Source of the DNA: Flavobacteriaceae bacterium
Lineage (GTDB): Bacteria; Bacteroidota; Bacteroidia; Flavobacteriales; Flavobacteriaceae
DNA: 64,000 bases
Assembly: GCA_013373635.1 (NCBI GenBank)
Contig: JABXHN010000010.1
Location: 62,001-126,000 of the forward strand
Direction of reading: 5' to 3'
Shown here: in pieces, positions 8,800-18,128 of the stretch
Position numbering within the stretch: the first letter of the stretch is position 1
Layout of the letters: each line of letters starts with the position of its first letter
The notes under the pieces: generated by a model
What the model was told of the DNA's origin: nothing
Seen by the model: only the letters and a program-made list of their open reading frames with translations
Database searches by the model: none
Program-made: the position numbers and the translations under genes

Positions 8800-10305
8800 A
8801 TGAAAGATCAAGTACGCGTAAGATTTGCACCAAGTCCAACTGGCCCCTTACATATTGGAGGGGTGAGAACTGCATTATTCAATTATCTATTTGCAAAGAA
8901 TAAGGGTGGTACATTTATCCTTAGAATTGAAGATACTGATCAAACTAGATTTGTTGAGGGCGCAGAAGATTATATAGTAGAAAGTTTAAACTGGTGTGGA
9001 ATTCCTTTTGATGAGGGCCCAGGAAAAGATGGGGGATTTGGTCCCTATCGCCAAAGTGAGCGCAAAGCACTTTACAAGGATTACGCTCAACAACTGATCG
9101 ATAATGGTAGTGCTTATTACGCCTTTGATACTCCAGAAGAATTAGACCAACTTCGGAAGGAAGCAGAGGAAAACAAATCTACATTTACCTATAATTCATT
9201 TAATAGAGAGGGCTTAAACAACTCTTTGAATTTGTCAAAAGAAGAAGTTGAAGTAAAATTGAATTCAAATACTCCTTTTGTGATTCGTTTTAAGACACCA
9301 TCAAACACTCAAATAAGTACACAAGATTTGATTCGAGGACATGTGGTTTTTAATACCAACACCTTGGACGATAAAGTGCTTTACAAGTCTGATGGAATGC
9401 CAACCTATCATTTGGCTAATATTGTAGATGATCATTTGATGAATATTTCTCATGTTATCAGAGGAGAAGAATGGTTGCCATCACTTCCTTTACATATACA
9501 ACTCTATCAAGCCTTTGGTTGGGATATACCTGAGTTTGCTCACTTACCGCTTATTATGAAGCCTGTTGGAAAAGGGAAACTCTCTAAAAGAGATGGAGAT
9601 AAAATGGGCTTCCCTGTATTTCCATTGGCGTGGAATGATTCCACAGGTTATAGAGAGGAAGGATTCGAACCAGAAGCAGTCATCAACTTTTTAGCGCTCT
9701 TAGGCTGGAATCCTGGTGATGAAAGAGAAGTCTTTAGCCTTGGTGAATTGGTACAGCTTTTTGATCTATCAAGAGTCAATAAATCAGGTGCTCGTTTCGA
9801 TCCTGAAAAGAATAAATGGTTTAACCAACAACAATTGCAACTCAAATCAGAGGGAGAACTACTAGAAGGATTTAAACAGCTTTTAGCGGCTCATCAATTA
9901 TCTAGTTCCTATTCTGATCAAGAATTAGCAAAGATTATTTCGCTTGTAAAAGAGCGTGCTGTTTTTGCAAAAGATTTATTGGAGCTATCTGATTATTTCT
10001 TTGTAGCTCCTGAATCTTATGATGAAAAAAATCTTAAAAAACAGTGGAAGGAGCAGAGCCCGGAAATCATGAAAGAACTTATTGAATTATGGAATTCTAT
10101 CGAGTCTTTTGATTCTGCCTCTCTAGAAGAAGAAACTAAAAAATGGATCGAAGCAAAGGCCTATTCTTTTGGTCAGGTCATGCCGCCTCTTCGATTGGTG
10201 TTGGTTGGTGCTCTAAAGGGTCCTCATCTTTTTGATATCGCTGCGCTGATTGGTAAACAAGACTCTATTTCAAGGATTGAAACAGCCTTAAAACGTTTGT
10301 CTTAA
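8800..10305 (+). CDS. gltX: glutamyl-tRNA synthetase
   Basis: Class I aminoacyl-tRNA synthetase that charges tRNA-Glu. The HIGH-type motif appears as PTGPLHIGGVRTALFNYLFA at the N terminus. The KMSKS-type loop is GKLSKRDGD near residue 265. The C-terminal half carries the helical anticodon-binding region. At 501 residues it is the usual bacterial length. It is transcribed divergently from ybeY and is followed 50 nt later by the SPFH protein gene on the same strand. Confidence 0.96.
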   Translation: MKDQVRVRFAPSPTGPLHIGGVRTALFNYLFAKNKGGTFILRIEDTDQTRFVEGAEDYIVESLNWCGIPFDEGPGKDGGFGPYRQSERKALYKDYAQQLIDNGSAYYAFDTPEELDQLRKEAEENKSTFTYNSFNREGLNNSLNLSKEEVEVKLNSNTPFVIRFKTPSNTQISTQDLIRGHVVFNTNTLDDKVLYKSDGMPTYHLANIVDDHLMNISHVIRGEEWLPSLPLHIQLYQAFGWDIPEFAHLPLIMKPVGKGKLSKRDGDKMGFPVFPLAWNDSTGYREEGFEPEAVINFLALLGWNPGDEREVFSLGELVQLFDLSRVNKSGARFDPEKNKWFNQQQLQLKSEGELLEGFKQLLAAHQLSSSYSDQELAKIISLVKERAVFAKDLLELSDYFFVAPESYDEKNLKKQWKEQSPEIMKELIELWNSIESFDSASLEEETKKWIEAKAYSFGQVMPPLRLVLVGALKGPHLFDIAALIGKQDSISRIETALKRLS

Positions 10306-10355
10306 ACCCTTTCTTTTAATAGGCTTTTTTCGTAACTTGATAAGAAAATATCAAG

Positions 10356-11294
10356 ATGAGCTTTCTATTGTACCCCCTTTATGTCATTTTAGCATTTTTG
10401 CTATTGGCGTCCTTTTTTACAGTTAAACAACAAACTGCTGTTATCATTGAGCGTTTTGGTCGCTTTTTAAGCGTCCGTAATTCCGGTCTACAAATGAAAA
10501 TACCATTAGTAGATCGTATTTCTGGTCGAGTGAGTTTAAAGATTCAACAACTCGATGTGATTGTCGAAACTAAGACCTTAGACGATGTATTTGTCAAGCT
10601 AAAAGTTTCAGTTCAATTCGTTGTGATCAAAGAAAAGGTTTACGAGGCCTTTTACAAATTAGAATTTCCTCATGATCAGATAACTTCATATGTATTTGAT
10701 GTAGTTCGCGCCGAAGTTCCTAAGATGAAATTAGACGATGTGTTTGTTAAGAAAGACGATATCGCTATCGCAGTAAAAGGCGAATTACAAGACGCAATGC
10801 TCGACTACGGATATGATATCATTAAAACACTTGTAACGGATATCGATCCAGATGCACAGGTGAAGGCGGCGATGAATCGCATTAACGCTTCTGAAAGAGA
10901 AAAAATTGCTGCTCAATTCGAGGGTGATGCTGCTCGTATATTAATTGTTGAAAAAGCAAAAGCAGAGGCTGAAAGCAAACGTCTTCAAGGGCGTGGTATT
11001 GCCGATCAACGTCGTGAAATTGCTAAAGGGTTAGAAGAATCTGTCGATGTACTCAACAATGTGGGTATTAATTCTCAAGAAGCCTCAGCACTTATTGTAG
11101 TCACTCAACACTATGATACCTTACAATCGCTTGGAGAAGAAACGGATTCAAATTTAATCTTGCTTCCTAACTCTCCTCATGCCGCTTCAGACATGCTTAA
11201 CAATATGGTAGCCTCCTTTACGGCCAGTAACCAAATTGGAGAAGTGATGAAGGCTAATAAAAACAAGCGATCAAACGATAAAAACAAAGAGTAA
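10356..11294 (+). CDS. SPFH/Band 7 (stomatin-prohibitin-like) membrane protein
   Basis: The 312-residue protein has one N-terminal membrane segment (residues 4-22) followed by a Band 7 domain (VKQQTAVIIERFGRFLSVRNSGL; KIQQLDVIVETKTLDD). An Ala/Glu/Lys-rich coiled coil follows (AKAEAESKRLQGRGIADQRREIAKG). Such proteins form oligomeric membrane scaffolds and often influence membrane proteases or lipid domains. No NfeD partner gene is adjacent. It converges on glnS with a single base between stop codons and no terminator hairpin. Confidence 0.88.
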   Translation: MSFLLYPLYVILAFLLLASFFTVKQQTAVIIERFGRFLSVRNSGLQMKIPLVDRISGRVSLKIQQLDVIVETKTLDDVFVKLKVSVQFVVIKEKVYEAFYKLEFPHDQITSYVFDVVRAEVPKMKLDDVFVKKDDIAIAVKGELQDAMLDYGYDIIKTLVTDIDPDAQVKAAMNRINASEREKIAAQFEGDAARILIVEKAKAEAESKRLQGRGIADQRREIAKGLEESVDVLNNVGINSQEASALIVVTQHYDTLQSLGEETDSNLILLPNSPHAASDMLNNMVASFTASNQIGEVMKANKNKRSNDKNKE

Positions 11295-11295
11295 T

Positions 11296-12975
11296 CTAAG
11301 AATCTAGTTTAGCCCAAGTATCGCGAAGTCCAACTGTTTTATTGAAAACTAGTTGTTCGCTCGTACTGTCTTTATCTACCACAAAATATCCGATGCGTTG
11401 AAATTGAAAACGGTCTTCTACTTTAGCGTCCATTAATGAAGGCTCTACAAAGGCTTCGATTTCTTCGAATGAATTTGGGTTGACAAATTCCATAAAGTCT
11501 TTGTCTTTATGAGCGTCAGGTGTTGGATCTGTAAACAATCTATCGTAAAGACGAACTTTTACGCTCTTAGCGTGTGTTTTAGACACCCAGTGAAGTGTTC
11601 CCTTTACTTTTCGTTTAGAAGCTTCGCTACCACTCCCTGAGCGCGTATCAGGATCGTAAGTACAGTAAACCTTAGTAACATTTCCATCAGCGTCCTTATC
11701 ACAAGAAACAGCCTTGATGATGTATCCGTTTTTAAGTCGTACCTCTGAATCTAATTTTAATCTAAAGAACTTGCGATTTGCTTCTTCTTTAAAATCTTCT
11801 TTTTCGATATAAAGGTATTTTGAAAAAGGAACTTTTCTACTTCCAGCGTTTTCATCTTCTGGATTGTTTTCTGCTTCAATCCATTCTTCTTGGTCTTCTG
11901 GATAATTGGTGATTTCGAGAAGTAGTGGGTCTAAAACAGCGTGAACTCTATCAGCTGTCTTGTTGAGATCCTCTCTCACTGTAAATTCTAAGAGGGATAA
12001 ATCAACAACGTTGTCGCGTTTTGCAATTCCGATGGTATCGGCAAAGTTTCTAATAGACATCGGCGTATAACCTCTTCTTCGAAGTCCTGAAATAGTTGGC
12101 ATTCGTGGATCATCCCAACCAGAAACAACTCCTTGTTCCACTAATTGTAACAATCTTCTCTTGCTGACAACCGTATGTGAAAAGTTTCTTCTAGCAAACT
12201 CACGTTGTTTTGGTCTTAAATTTTCTGGAGTTACCACTTGATCTAAGAACCAATCGTAAAGCTCGCGATGCATCGCAAATTCAAGTGTACAAAACGAATG
12301 TGAAATGCTTTCTATATAATCACTTTCACCATGGGTCCAATCGTACATTGGATAAATACACCAATCATTTTTGGTTCGGTGATGAGATTTGTGAAGAATG
12401 CGATACATAATAGGATCTCTCATCAACATATTCGATGAGCTCATATCTATTTTTGCTCTTAGCACATGTTCACCTTCTTTGTATTTTCCTTCTTTCATCT
12501 CTCTAAAAAGACGAAGGTTTTCTTCAACTGTTCGATCTCTAAAAGGACTTGCGGTACCGGGTTCTGTAGGTGTTCCCTTTTGCTGTGCAATAGCCTCAGC
12601 ATTTTGACTATCCACATAGGCCTTCGATTGCTTGATGAGTTCCTCTGCCCAATCGTATAATTGTCCAAAATAATCAGAAGCATAGCACTCCTTATCCCAC
12701 TCAAATCCCAACCACTCAACATCTCTTTTGATGGCGTCTACATATTCCTGTTCTTCTTTTGTAGGATTGGTGTCGTCAAACCTTAAATTAACAGGAGCAG
12801 AATAACGCAATCCTAGACCAAAATTTAAACAAATAGAACTAGCATGTCCTATGTGTAAATATCCATTTGGTTCAGGTGGAAAACGAAAACGCAAACTACT
12901 CTTAGAGTAGTCTTTAGCTAAATCTTCTTCTATGATATGCTCTATAAAATTAAGCGATCGCTTTGTGGAACTCAT
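11296..12975 (-). CDS. glnS: glutaminyl-tRNA synthetase
   Basis: Class I synthetase that charges tRNA-Gln directly. The motif FPPEPNGYLHIGHA is the HIGH signature, and VVSKRRLLQLVE carries the KMSKS-type lysine. The C-terminal beta-barrel anticodon-binding domains follow. The start is set at the internal ATG (MSSTKRSLNFIEHI), where family similarity begins. The longer track start adds 17 atypical residues and overlaps the -7 box. Having both GltX and GlnS in one window argues for direct Gln-tRNA charging in this organism. Confidence 0.95.
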   Translation of the reverse strand: MSSTKRSLNFIEHIIEEDLAKDYSKSSLRFRFPPEPNGYLHIGHASSICLNFGLGLRYSAPVNLRFDDTNPTKEEQEYVDAIKRDVEWLGFEWDKECYASDYFGQLYDWAEELIKQSKAYVDSQNAEAIAQQKGTPTEPGTASPFRDRTVEENLRLFREMKEGKYKEGEHVLRAKIDMSSSNMLMRDPIMYRILHKSHHRTKNDWCIYPMYDWTHGESDYIESISHSFCTLEFAMHRELYDWFLDQVVTPENLRPKQREFARRNFSHTVVSKRRLLQLVEQGVVSGWDDPRMPTISGLRRRGYTPMSIRNFADTIGIAKRDNVVDLSLLEFTVREDLNKTADRVHAVLDPLLLEITNYPEDQEEWIEAENNPEDENAGSRKVPFSKYLYIEKEDFKEEANRKFFRLKLDSEVRLKNGYIIKAVSCDKDADGNVTKVYCTYDPDTRSGSGSEASKRKVKGTLHWVSKTHAKSVKVRLYDRLFTDPTPDAHKDKDFMEFVNPNSFEEIEAFVEPSLMDAKVEDRFQFQRIGYFVVDKDSTSEQLVFNKTVGLRDTWAKLDS

Positions 12976-12993
12976 ATTCGTATATTTGAGTGG

Positions 12994-13001
12994 CAAAGAT
13001 A
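12994..13001 (-). promoter_or_regulatory. Bacteroidota-type -7 box for glnS
   Basis: The minus strand reads TATCTTTG, matching TAnnTTTG, 18 nt before the chosen glnS ATG. This supports the shorter glnS start. A suboptimal TACTTTTA sits in the divergent direction just before folB. Confidence 0.5.
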
Positions 13002-13061
13002 GGGATTCAAAAGGAGAAAATTTCATTAAAATACTCCTATCGAAAATTGTACTTTTACCGT

Positions 13062-13418
13062 ATGGGAAGAATTGATTTAAAAAATATTAGAGTATACGCT
13101 TATCACGGATGCTTAAAAGAAGAGACGGCTATTGGTAGCGATTATTTGGTGCAACTAAGTGTTGAAGCGGATCTATCAAAAGCATCTATTTCAGATGATC
13201 TCACAGATACTGTTGACTATGTCGATCTCAATGCTATTGTCAAACAAGAAATGGCGATTCCAGCTAAACTATTAGAATTTGTAGCAAAACGAATTGTGGA
13301 TCGAGTATTTAATGAACATTCGTTGGTAACTAAAATAAGTGTGGAAGTTGAAAAAATGAATCCTCCAATAGGAGGAGATGTTCAGGCGGTTTCAGTCATT
13401 CTTACTAAAAGCCGTTAA
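13062..13418 (+). CDS. folB: dihydroneopterin aldolase
   Basis: Folate-pathway enzyme that converts 7,8-dihydroneopterin to 6-hydroxymethyl-dihydropterin and glycolaldehyde. The start is the internal ATG giving MGRIDLKNIRVYAYHGCLKE, a classic FolB N terminus. The upstream 24 residues of the track ORF lie in the glnS/folB promoter gap. Tyr/His in YAYHGCLKEE, DYVDLNAIV and LEFVAKRI match the family. The resulting 118 residues are the normal length. It is divergent from glnS and followed by tRNA-Cys 47 nt downstream. Confidence 0.92.
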   Translation: MGRIDLKNIRVYAYHGCLKEETAIGSDYLVQLSVEADLSKASISDDLTDTVDYVDLNAIVKQEMAIPAKLLEFVAKRIVDRVFNEHSLVTKISVEVEKMNPPIGGDVQAVSVILTKSR

Positions 13419-13465
13419 ATTTTGTTGGGAATTTAAAAAAACTATTAACTTTGCAGCCTGTAAAT

Positions 13466-13536
13466 GGCATCGTGGCCGAGTGGCTAGGCAGAGCTCTGCA
13501 AAAGCTTGTACAGCAGTTCGAATCTGCTCGATGCCT
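13466..13536 (+). tRNA. tRNA-Cys (GCA)
   Basis: A 71-nt cloverleaf. The acceptor stem GGCATCG pairs with CGATGCC, followed by discriminator T. The anticodon stem GAGCT/AGCTT encloses the loop CTGCAAA, giving anticodon GCA. The T arm is AGCAG-TTCGAAT-CTGCT. CCA is not encoded. A terminator hairpin follows 6 nt later. Confidence 0.95.
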
Positions 13537-13542
13537 CAAAGA

Positions 13543-13565
13543 ACCCGTCAATCGACGGGTTTTTT
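13543..13565 (+). terminator. Rho-independent terminator after tRNA-Cys
   Basis: ACCCGTC-AATC-GACGGGT followed by a run of T residues. The convergent LysE gene ends inside this hairpin (TGA at 13548-13550), so the last codons of that gene help form the stem. Confidence 0.85.
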
Positions 13566-14225
13566 ATGTTCTATAAGTTCTATTCCCTTTTCTATATTTA
13601 ATTGTTCTTTTGGTAAAAAACCTTTTACAATTAGAACTAAACCACATACAAATAAGATAATCCCGATCGTTTTCTTCAAAACAAAAATTCTTCGAAAGGT
13701 GAGTTTGGATTTGAGTTGCTTGGCTAGAACTACTTTAAAAATATCAGTAATAAAATACGTGGTTAAGATCGTTCCAAAAAACAATCCAATTCTACTGGGA
13801 TCATTGTCTAAGCTCGGTCCTGTTATAACCAATAAGCCCAACCAAAATATTAAGACCCCTATATTGACAAAGTTTAACAAAAAGCCTTTGATGATTAAAT
13901 GAAGATAATCGTCGTTTAAGGATTTAGGTCTAAAGTCTTTTAAACGTACTTTTTTTAGGTAAATCACCAATCCGTAAACCGATAAGATCACGCCTCCAAA
14001 AATAAAAACCGCCGGTAAATTAGTGAGTTGATCTAGAAGTTGATAGGAAGAAAAATACGCTAAAGCGATAAAGACAATATCTGCTAAAACAACCCCTAAA
14101 TCAAAGAGTAAAGCACAGCGAACACCTCTGATTACTGAGGTTTCAATAAGGACAAAAAACACTGGTCCTATCATAAAACTCAATAGGATGCCAATAGGAA
14201 TCGCTGCTTGTATATCTTCAAACAT
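13548..14225 (-). CDS. LysE/RhtB-family amino-acid exporter
   Basis: The 225-residue integral membrane protein has about six hydrophobic segments. Its N-terminal GILLSFMIGPVFFVLIETSVIRG matches the LysE family signature (pore-lining GP-FF motif). Members export amino acids or related metabolites using ion gradients, but the substrate here is unknown. Its ATG overlaps the stop of the upstream GIN-domain gene by 1 nt, so the two are likely translationally coupled. The gene ends inside the tRNA-Cys terminator. Confidence 0.87.
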   Translation of the reverse strand: MFEDIQAAIPIGILLSFMIGPVFFVLIETSVIRGVRCALLFDLGVVLADIVFIALAYFSSYQLLDQLTNLPAVFIFGGVILSVYGLVIYLKKVRLKDFRPKSLNDDYLHLIIKGFLLNFVNIGVLIFWLGLLVITGPSLDNDPSRIGLFFGTILTTYFITDIFKVVLAKQLKSKLTFRRIFVLKKTIGIILFVCGLVLIVKGFLPKEQLNIEKGIELIEHKKPVD

Positions 14226-14908
14226 CAGTTGTCCATTCTTTTGATAAAACCTCCAAAGAGTTTTTTCTCATCAACTTTTTTAGGGTTGCCATAAATCAAT
14301 ACCGTCCCTCCTGCTTTTACATTAGCATTGACGTAATCTGTTGCGTTAACCGAGGCGTTACCTCCAGCATTAACCGCTATGGTGGTAAAAGAAGATTTGA
14401 GATTTTCTCCTGAATAAATTCCTCCAGTATTGATAGTGATATCTTGTAGTTTAGTGGTTCCTCTTAATTTTACTTCTCCGTTAAAAAAAGCCTTAACTAA
14501 TAATTGATCGAGTTCTAAATTTGCTTCTATTAAAGCACTTTCATAAGCTTCTAATAAAAGTTTATCTTGGCTAATGGTTTCTTTTATCGATATAAAACTC
14601 TCATCATTAGCTTGAATAATTGAAAGAGGATCTTTGTAGTATAGTTTTACAAAAGTTTTATATCCTGAAAACAACTTAGAAATCTTCATTCGGATAACAA
14701 GTGTTCCTTTTTTATTTTCGATCTGAATATTGTCTTTTTCTTGACCACTGAGTTCGACGGCGTTTTTATCTGAAGCAATTAATTCAACTGCTAAGCCGTC
14801 ATAGGTTTTAATCTCATTAAAATCACCTAAATCTTGTGCAGCTCCAATTAGACTACTTAGAATAAATAGAACAAATAGACGATATGTTAGTCTCAATTGT
14901 AAACTCAT
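14225..14908 (-). CDS. GIN-domain (DUF2807) exported protein
   Basis: The 227-residue protein has a signal peptide (LFVLFILSSLIGAAQ) and a head-GIN-like beta-helix: repetitive strands such as GTTKLQDITINTGGIYSGE and AVNAGGNASVNATDYVNANVKAGGTV. This matches the DUF2807 putative adhesin-like family common in Bacteroidota, whose function is not established. It is transcribed after rnr on the same strand with a 34-nt gap and is coupled to the LysE gene. Confidence 0.8.
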   Translation of the reverse strand: MSLQLRLTYRLFVLFILSSLIGAAQDLGDFNEIKTYDGLAVELIASDKNAVELSGQEKDNIQIENKKGTLVIRMKISKLFSGYKTFVKLYYKDPLSIIQANDESFISIKETISQDKLLLEAYESALIEANLELDQLLVKAFFNGEVKLRGTTKLQDITINTGGIYSGENLKSSFTTIAVNAGGNASVNATDYVNANVKAGGTVLIYGNPKKVDEKKLFGGFIKRMDN

Positions 14909-14942
14909 TGATGTCTTAAAGATAAAACTAAGTTACAAATCT

Positions 14943-17138
14943 TTAACGATCCGAAGCTTGGATAAGATTAAAATCCATTTGCCTTTTCTCTAGATTAGTT
15001 TGCTTGATACTTACAGTTACCTCATCTCCAAGTTGATAGGTTTTTTTAGTATTCACACCAATCATTGAATAGTGCAGTGGATCAAAAGTGTATAAATCAC
15101 CTGGTATATCTTTAATACGAACCATTCCCTCACATTTGTTTTCGATGATTTCAACATACATACCCCATTCAGTCACACCCGAAATAACACCTAAAAACTC
15201 ATCTTGATCTAAAGATTCCATGTATTTAATCTGCATATACTTGATCGATTCACGTTCTGCAGAAGTAGCCACAGCTTCCATTTTAGAACAGTGTTTACAA
15301 GCTTCTTCGATTACTTTTTGTTTTCTAGACTTAGCGCCATTTAAATAAAACTCTAAAAGGCGGTGAACCATTACATCTGGATAACGTCGGATCGGTGAAG
15401 TAAAATGGGTGTAGTATTCAAAAGCCAATCCATAATGACCAATGTTTTCAGTAGAATATTCCGCCTTAGACATGGATCGTATCGCAAGTGTATCTACTAA
15501 ATTCTGTTCTTTTTTTCCAACGACATCTTTGAGTAATTGATTGAGTGATTTACTCAAACTGAGATGGTCTTTTAAATTAAGACTGTGACCATAACGAGCA
15601 ACAACTTGGTTTAAAGCGGTTAGTTTATCTATATTTGGTTCATCGTGAACACGGTATACAAAGGTTTTTGGTGGATCTTGTTTTCCAATAAATTCAGCTA
15701 CTTTTTTATTAGCGAGTAACATGAATTCTTCAATGAGTTTATTAGCGTCTTTTGACTCTTTGAAAAAGACAGAGGTCGGTTGATTTTCTTGATTTAAATT
15801 GAATTTAACTTCGATCTTATCAAATGAAATAGCCCCAGAACTCATTCTCTTTTTTCTGAGTTTTTTAGCGAGTTTATCTAATGTAATAATCGCATCAACA
15901 AAAGTATCATCTACACTATAAGAAGAGGATCGAATCGAAATATGTTCTGGTATTTCATTGGACTTTGTTTCGATAATGTGTTGTGCTTCTTCGTATGAAA
16001 AACGCTCGTTTGAATCGATGACTGTTCTTCCGATCCACTGGTTTTTGATTTGAGCATTTTTATCGATAATAAATACGATCGAAAAAGTGTACTTTTCTTC
16101 ATTAGGGCGAAGTGAACAGGCTTGATTGGAGAGAATCTCTGGAAGCATAGGAACTACTCTATCTACTAAATAAACAGAAGTCGCTCTTGAAAATGCCTCA
16201 TCGTTTAACACGGTATCAAATTTTAAATAATGCGATACATCTGCAATATGGATTCCTATTTCATAATCTCCATTTTCTAAAGCAGTAAACGACAGCGCAT
16301 CATCAAAATCTTTAGCATCTTTTGGATCAATGGTAAAGGTAAGATCTGATCGCATATCTCTACGCTTTGCAATTTCATCTGCAGTAATGGAGGTGTCTAT
16401 TTGATCAGCGTATTCCAATACTTCTTTTGGAAATTCATGTGGTAATCCATAAGATGCTAATATGGAATGTATTTCTGTTTGATGTTCTCCTGGTTTTCCT
16501 AAAACTTCGATCACCTTTGCAGAAGGAGAGTCTGTTTTATCAGACCAATGTGTAAACTCAATAAGAACCTTATCACCGTCATTAGCCTTGTTTAAATCGG
16601 AAAGAGGCACGTAGAAATCCTTGTGTAACTTTGGATCAGAAGGTACAACAAAAGCAAATTTATCTTGTAAATCAACCCTACCTACAAATCTTGTTTTAAA
16701 TCGTTCTACAACACTAACTACTTCACCTTCAACTTTACTTCCTTTTCGTTGAGGGAATATGTAGACATTAACGATGTCTTTATTAAAAGCTTTATTGGTA
16801 TTTCTTCCAGAAATAAACACATCTTCATCTCTTCCTTCAATGCTTACATAAGCATTTCCTCTAGAAGTAATATCGATAACTCCTTTTTCGTATTTCTGAA
16901 AACTAGGTACTGCTTGATATTGACCCTTACGTACTTGTTTGACTGCATTTTTTTTCACTAAAAACTGAACTGCAGCAACCATTTGTCTCTTTAAAATCTC
17001 ATCCTGAAGATTGAGTTTATGAGCTATTTGTCTGTAAGTAAAGGATTTATTGGGAGCGTCATCTAAAAATTGCATTACTAATTTTGTAATCCCATTCTTT
17101 TGACTCGAATTCTTTTTATTTTTCTTTTTCTTTCCCAT
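14943..17138 (-). CDS. rnr: ribonuclease R
   Basis: Processive 3'-5' exoribonuclease that degrades structured RNA. The order of parts is a basic N terminus, a winged-helix-like segment (KSFTYRQIAHKLNL), cold-shock OB domains, the RNB catalytic domain with the metal-binding Asp cluster (TIDPKDAKDFDDALSF, about residue 270), HFTSPIRRYPDVMVHRLL, and a C-terminal S1 domain (LGVISGVTEWGMYVEI). The 731-residue length is normal. It is divergent from rpiB across the long AT-rich gap proposed here as an origin candidate. Confidence 0.96.
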   Translation of the reverse strand: MGKKKKNKKNSSQKNGITKLVMQFLDDAPNKSFTYRQIAHKLNLQDEILKRQMVAAVQFLVKKNAVKQVRKGQYQAVPSFQKYEKGVIDITSRGNAYVSIEGRDEDVFISGRNTNKAFNKDIVNVYIFPQRKGSKVEGEVVSVVERFKTRFVGRVDLQDKFAFVVPSDPKLHKDFYVPLSDLNKANDGDKVLIEFTHWSDKTDSPSAKVIEVLGKPGEHQTEIHSILASYGLPHEFPKEVLEYADQIDTSITADEIAKRRDMRSDLTFTIDPKDAKDFDDALSFTALENGDYEIGIHIADVSHYLKFDTVLNDEAFSRATSVYLVDRVVPMLPEILSNQACSLRPNEEKYTFSIVFIIDKNAQIKNQWIGRTVIDSNERFSYEEAQHIIETKSNEIPEHISIRSSSYSVDDTFVDAIITLDKLAKKLRKKRMSSGAISFDKIEVKFNLNQENQPTSVFFKESKDANKLIEEFMLLANKKVAEFIGKQDPPKTFVYRVHDEPNIDKLTALNQVVARYGHSLNLKDHLSLSKSLNQLLKDVVGKKEQNLVDTLAIRSMSKAEYSTENIGHYGLAFEYYTHFTSPIRRYPDVMVHRLLEFYLNGAKSRKQKVIEEACKHCSKMEAVATSAERESIKYMQIKYMESLDQDEFLGVISGVTEWGMYVEIIENKCEGMVRIKDIPGDLYTFDPLHYSMIGVNTKKTYQLGDEVTVSIKQTNLEKRQMDFNLIQASDR

Positions 17139-17696
17139 TACTTACAAAACTACATCCTATAAGTTTTCAAACAACGAAAGGACTAAAATGTTATAAACAC
17201 TTTTAAATACAATTATTATTTTATTTTTTATTTAAATGCATTTTTTATGATTATAATAGTGTGTTAATAAGGTTGATAATAAACTAGAGTCTTTTTGAAT
17301 ATCAATATCTTTTTTAGTTTTTCAACAAGTTTTCATTTAATTAAAACACAATATATCAATTAGTTGATTTACTTATTAAAAGCTGTTCATAAGTTGTGTT
17401 GACAACTAAAATTTAATAAGTATTTTTAAAATAAGTGTCAATAATTACAGTTTTTATTCTGATAAAAAGTCAACAAACTTTCAAAAGAAAACAACTATAG
17501 ATACAAGAATAATTATATAAGGGAATTGGTTTTAAACAGGCAATTTTTTAAACCTCAAATTTTAAGTCTTTTTATTAACAAGACTGTTAATAGCTAACTG
17601 ATTGGTATGGTGAATATTAAACAATACTTATTAATAAGTATGTTTATAATGACATTTTAGTGAATAGTTGTAAATTTACCCTATAAATATCTACTT
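17139..17696. other. AT-rich 558-bp gap between divergent rnr and rpiB; candidate replication origin
   Basis: No ORF or RNA gene is recognisable. The stretch is much more AT-rich than its flanks and contains repeated DnaA-box-like nonamers of the form TTATNAACA: at 17191-17199 (+), 17262-17270 (-), 17384-17392 (-), 17572-17580 (+) and 17641-17649 (-). Weaker relatives occur at 17319-17327 and 17397-17405. No canonical TTATCCACA is seen. Divergent flanking genes and parS-like sites 9-11 kb away are consistent with an origin region, but this is inference. It also must contain the rnr and rpiB promoters. Confidence 0.45.
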
Positions 17697-18128
17697 ATGA
17701 AAATCGCTATTGGAAATGATCACGCTGGTCCTTCTTATAAGGAGGCAATCGTAAACCTATTAAAAGAAAGAAATATTGAAGTTATCAACTACGGAACCAA
17801 CTCAGAGGACTCTGTAGATTATCCTGATTTTATTCACCCTGTTGCTGAATCTGTAGCTACAGGAGATTCTGATTTAGGAATCATTATATGTGGTTCTGGA
17901 AACGGAGCGGCAATAACCGCAAACAAACACCAAGAAATTAGAGCTGCTCTTTGTTGGAATAAAGAAATAGTGGCCTTAGCAAAACAACACAACAACGCTA
18001 ATATTCTAAGCTTACCAGCCAGATATATTTCAATACCGCAAGCGCTTGCAATGGTTGAAACTTTTTTAGACACTGAATTTGAAGGAGGAAGACACCAAAA
18101 CAGAATTGATAAAATTCCCTGCGCTTAA
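17697..18128 (+). CDS. rpiB: ribose-5-phosphate isomerase B
   Basis: Interconverts ribose-5-phosphate and ribulose-5-phosphate in the pentose phosphate pathway. At 143 residues it has the RpiB/LacAB fold signatures: GNDHAGPSYKEAI at the N terminus, YGTNSEDSVDYPDF, and the catalytic-Cys loop CGSGNGAAITANKH, with ARYIS further on. It is the first gene of a compact unit. The next ATG begins immediately after its TAA. Confidence 0.94.
   Translation: MKIAIGNDHAGPSYKEAIVNLLKERNIEVINYGTNSEDSVDYPDFIHPVAESVATGDSDLGIIICGSGNGAAITANKHQEIRAALCWNKEIVALAKQHNNANILSLPARYISIPQALAMVETFLDTEFEGGRHQNRIDKIPCA

Noticed and set aside
12210-12660. Cluster of small plus-strand ORFs within glnS
   Set aside because: All are antisense or alternate-frame shadows of glnS with no family similarity.
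13378-13902. 174-residue plus-strand ORF running through tRNA-Cys
   Set aside because: It crosses the end of folB, the whole tRNA and its terminator, and is antisense to the LysE gene. It has no protein family features, so it is a shadow ORF.
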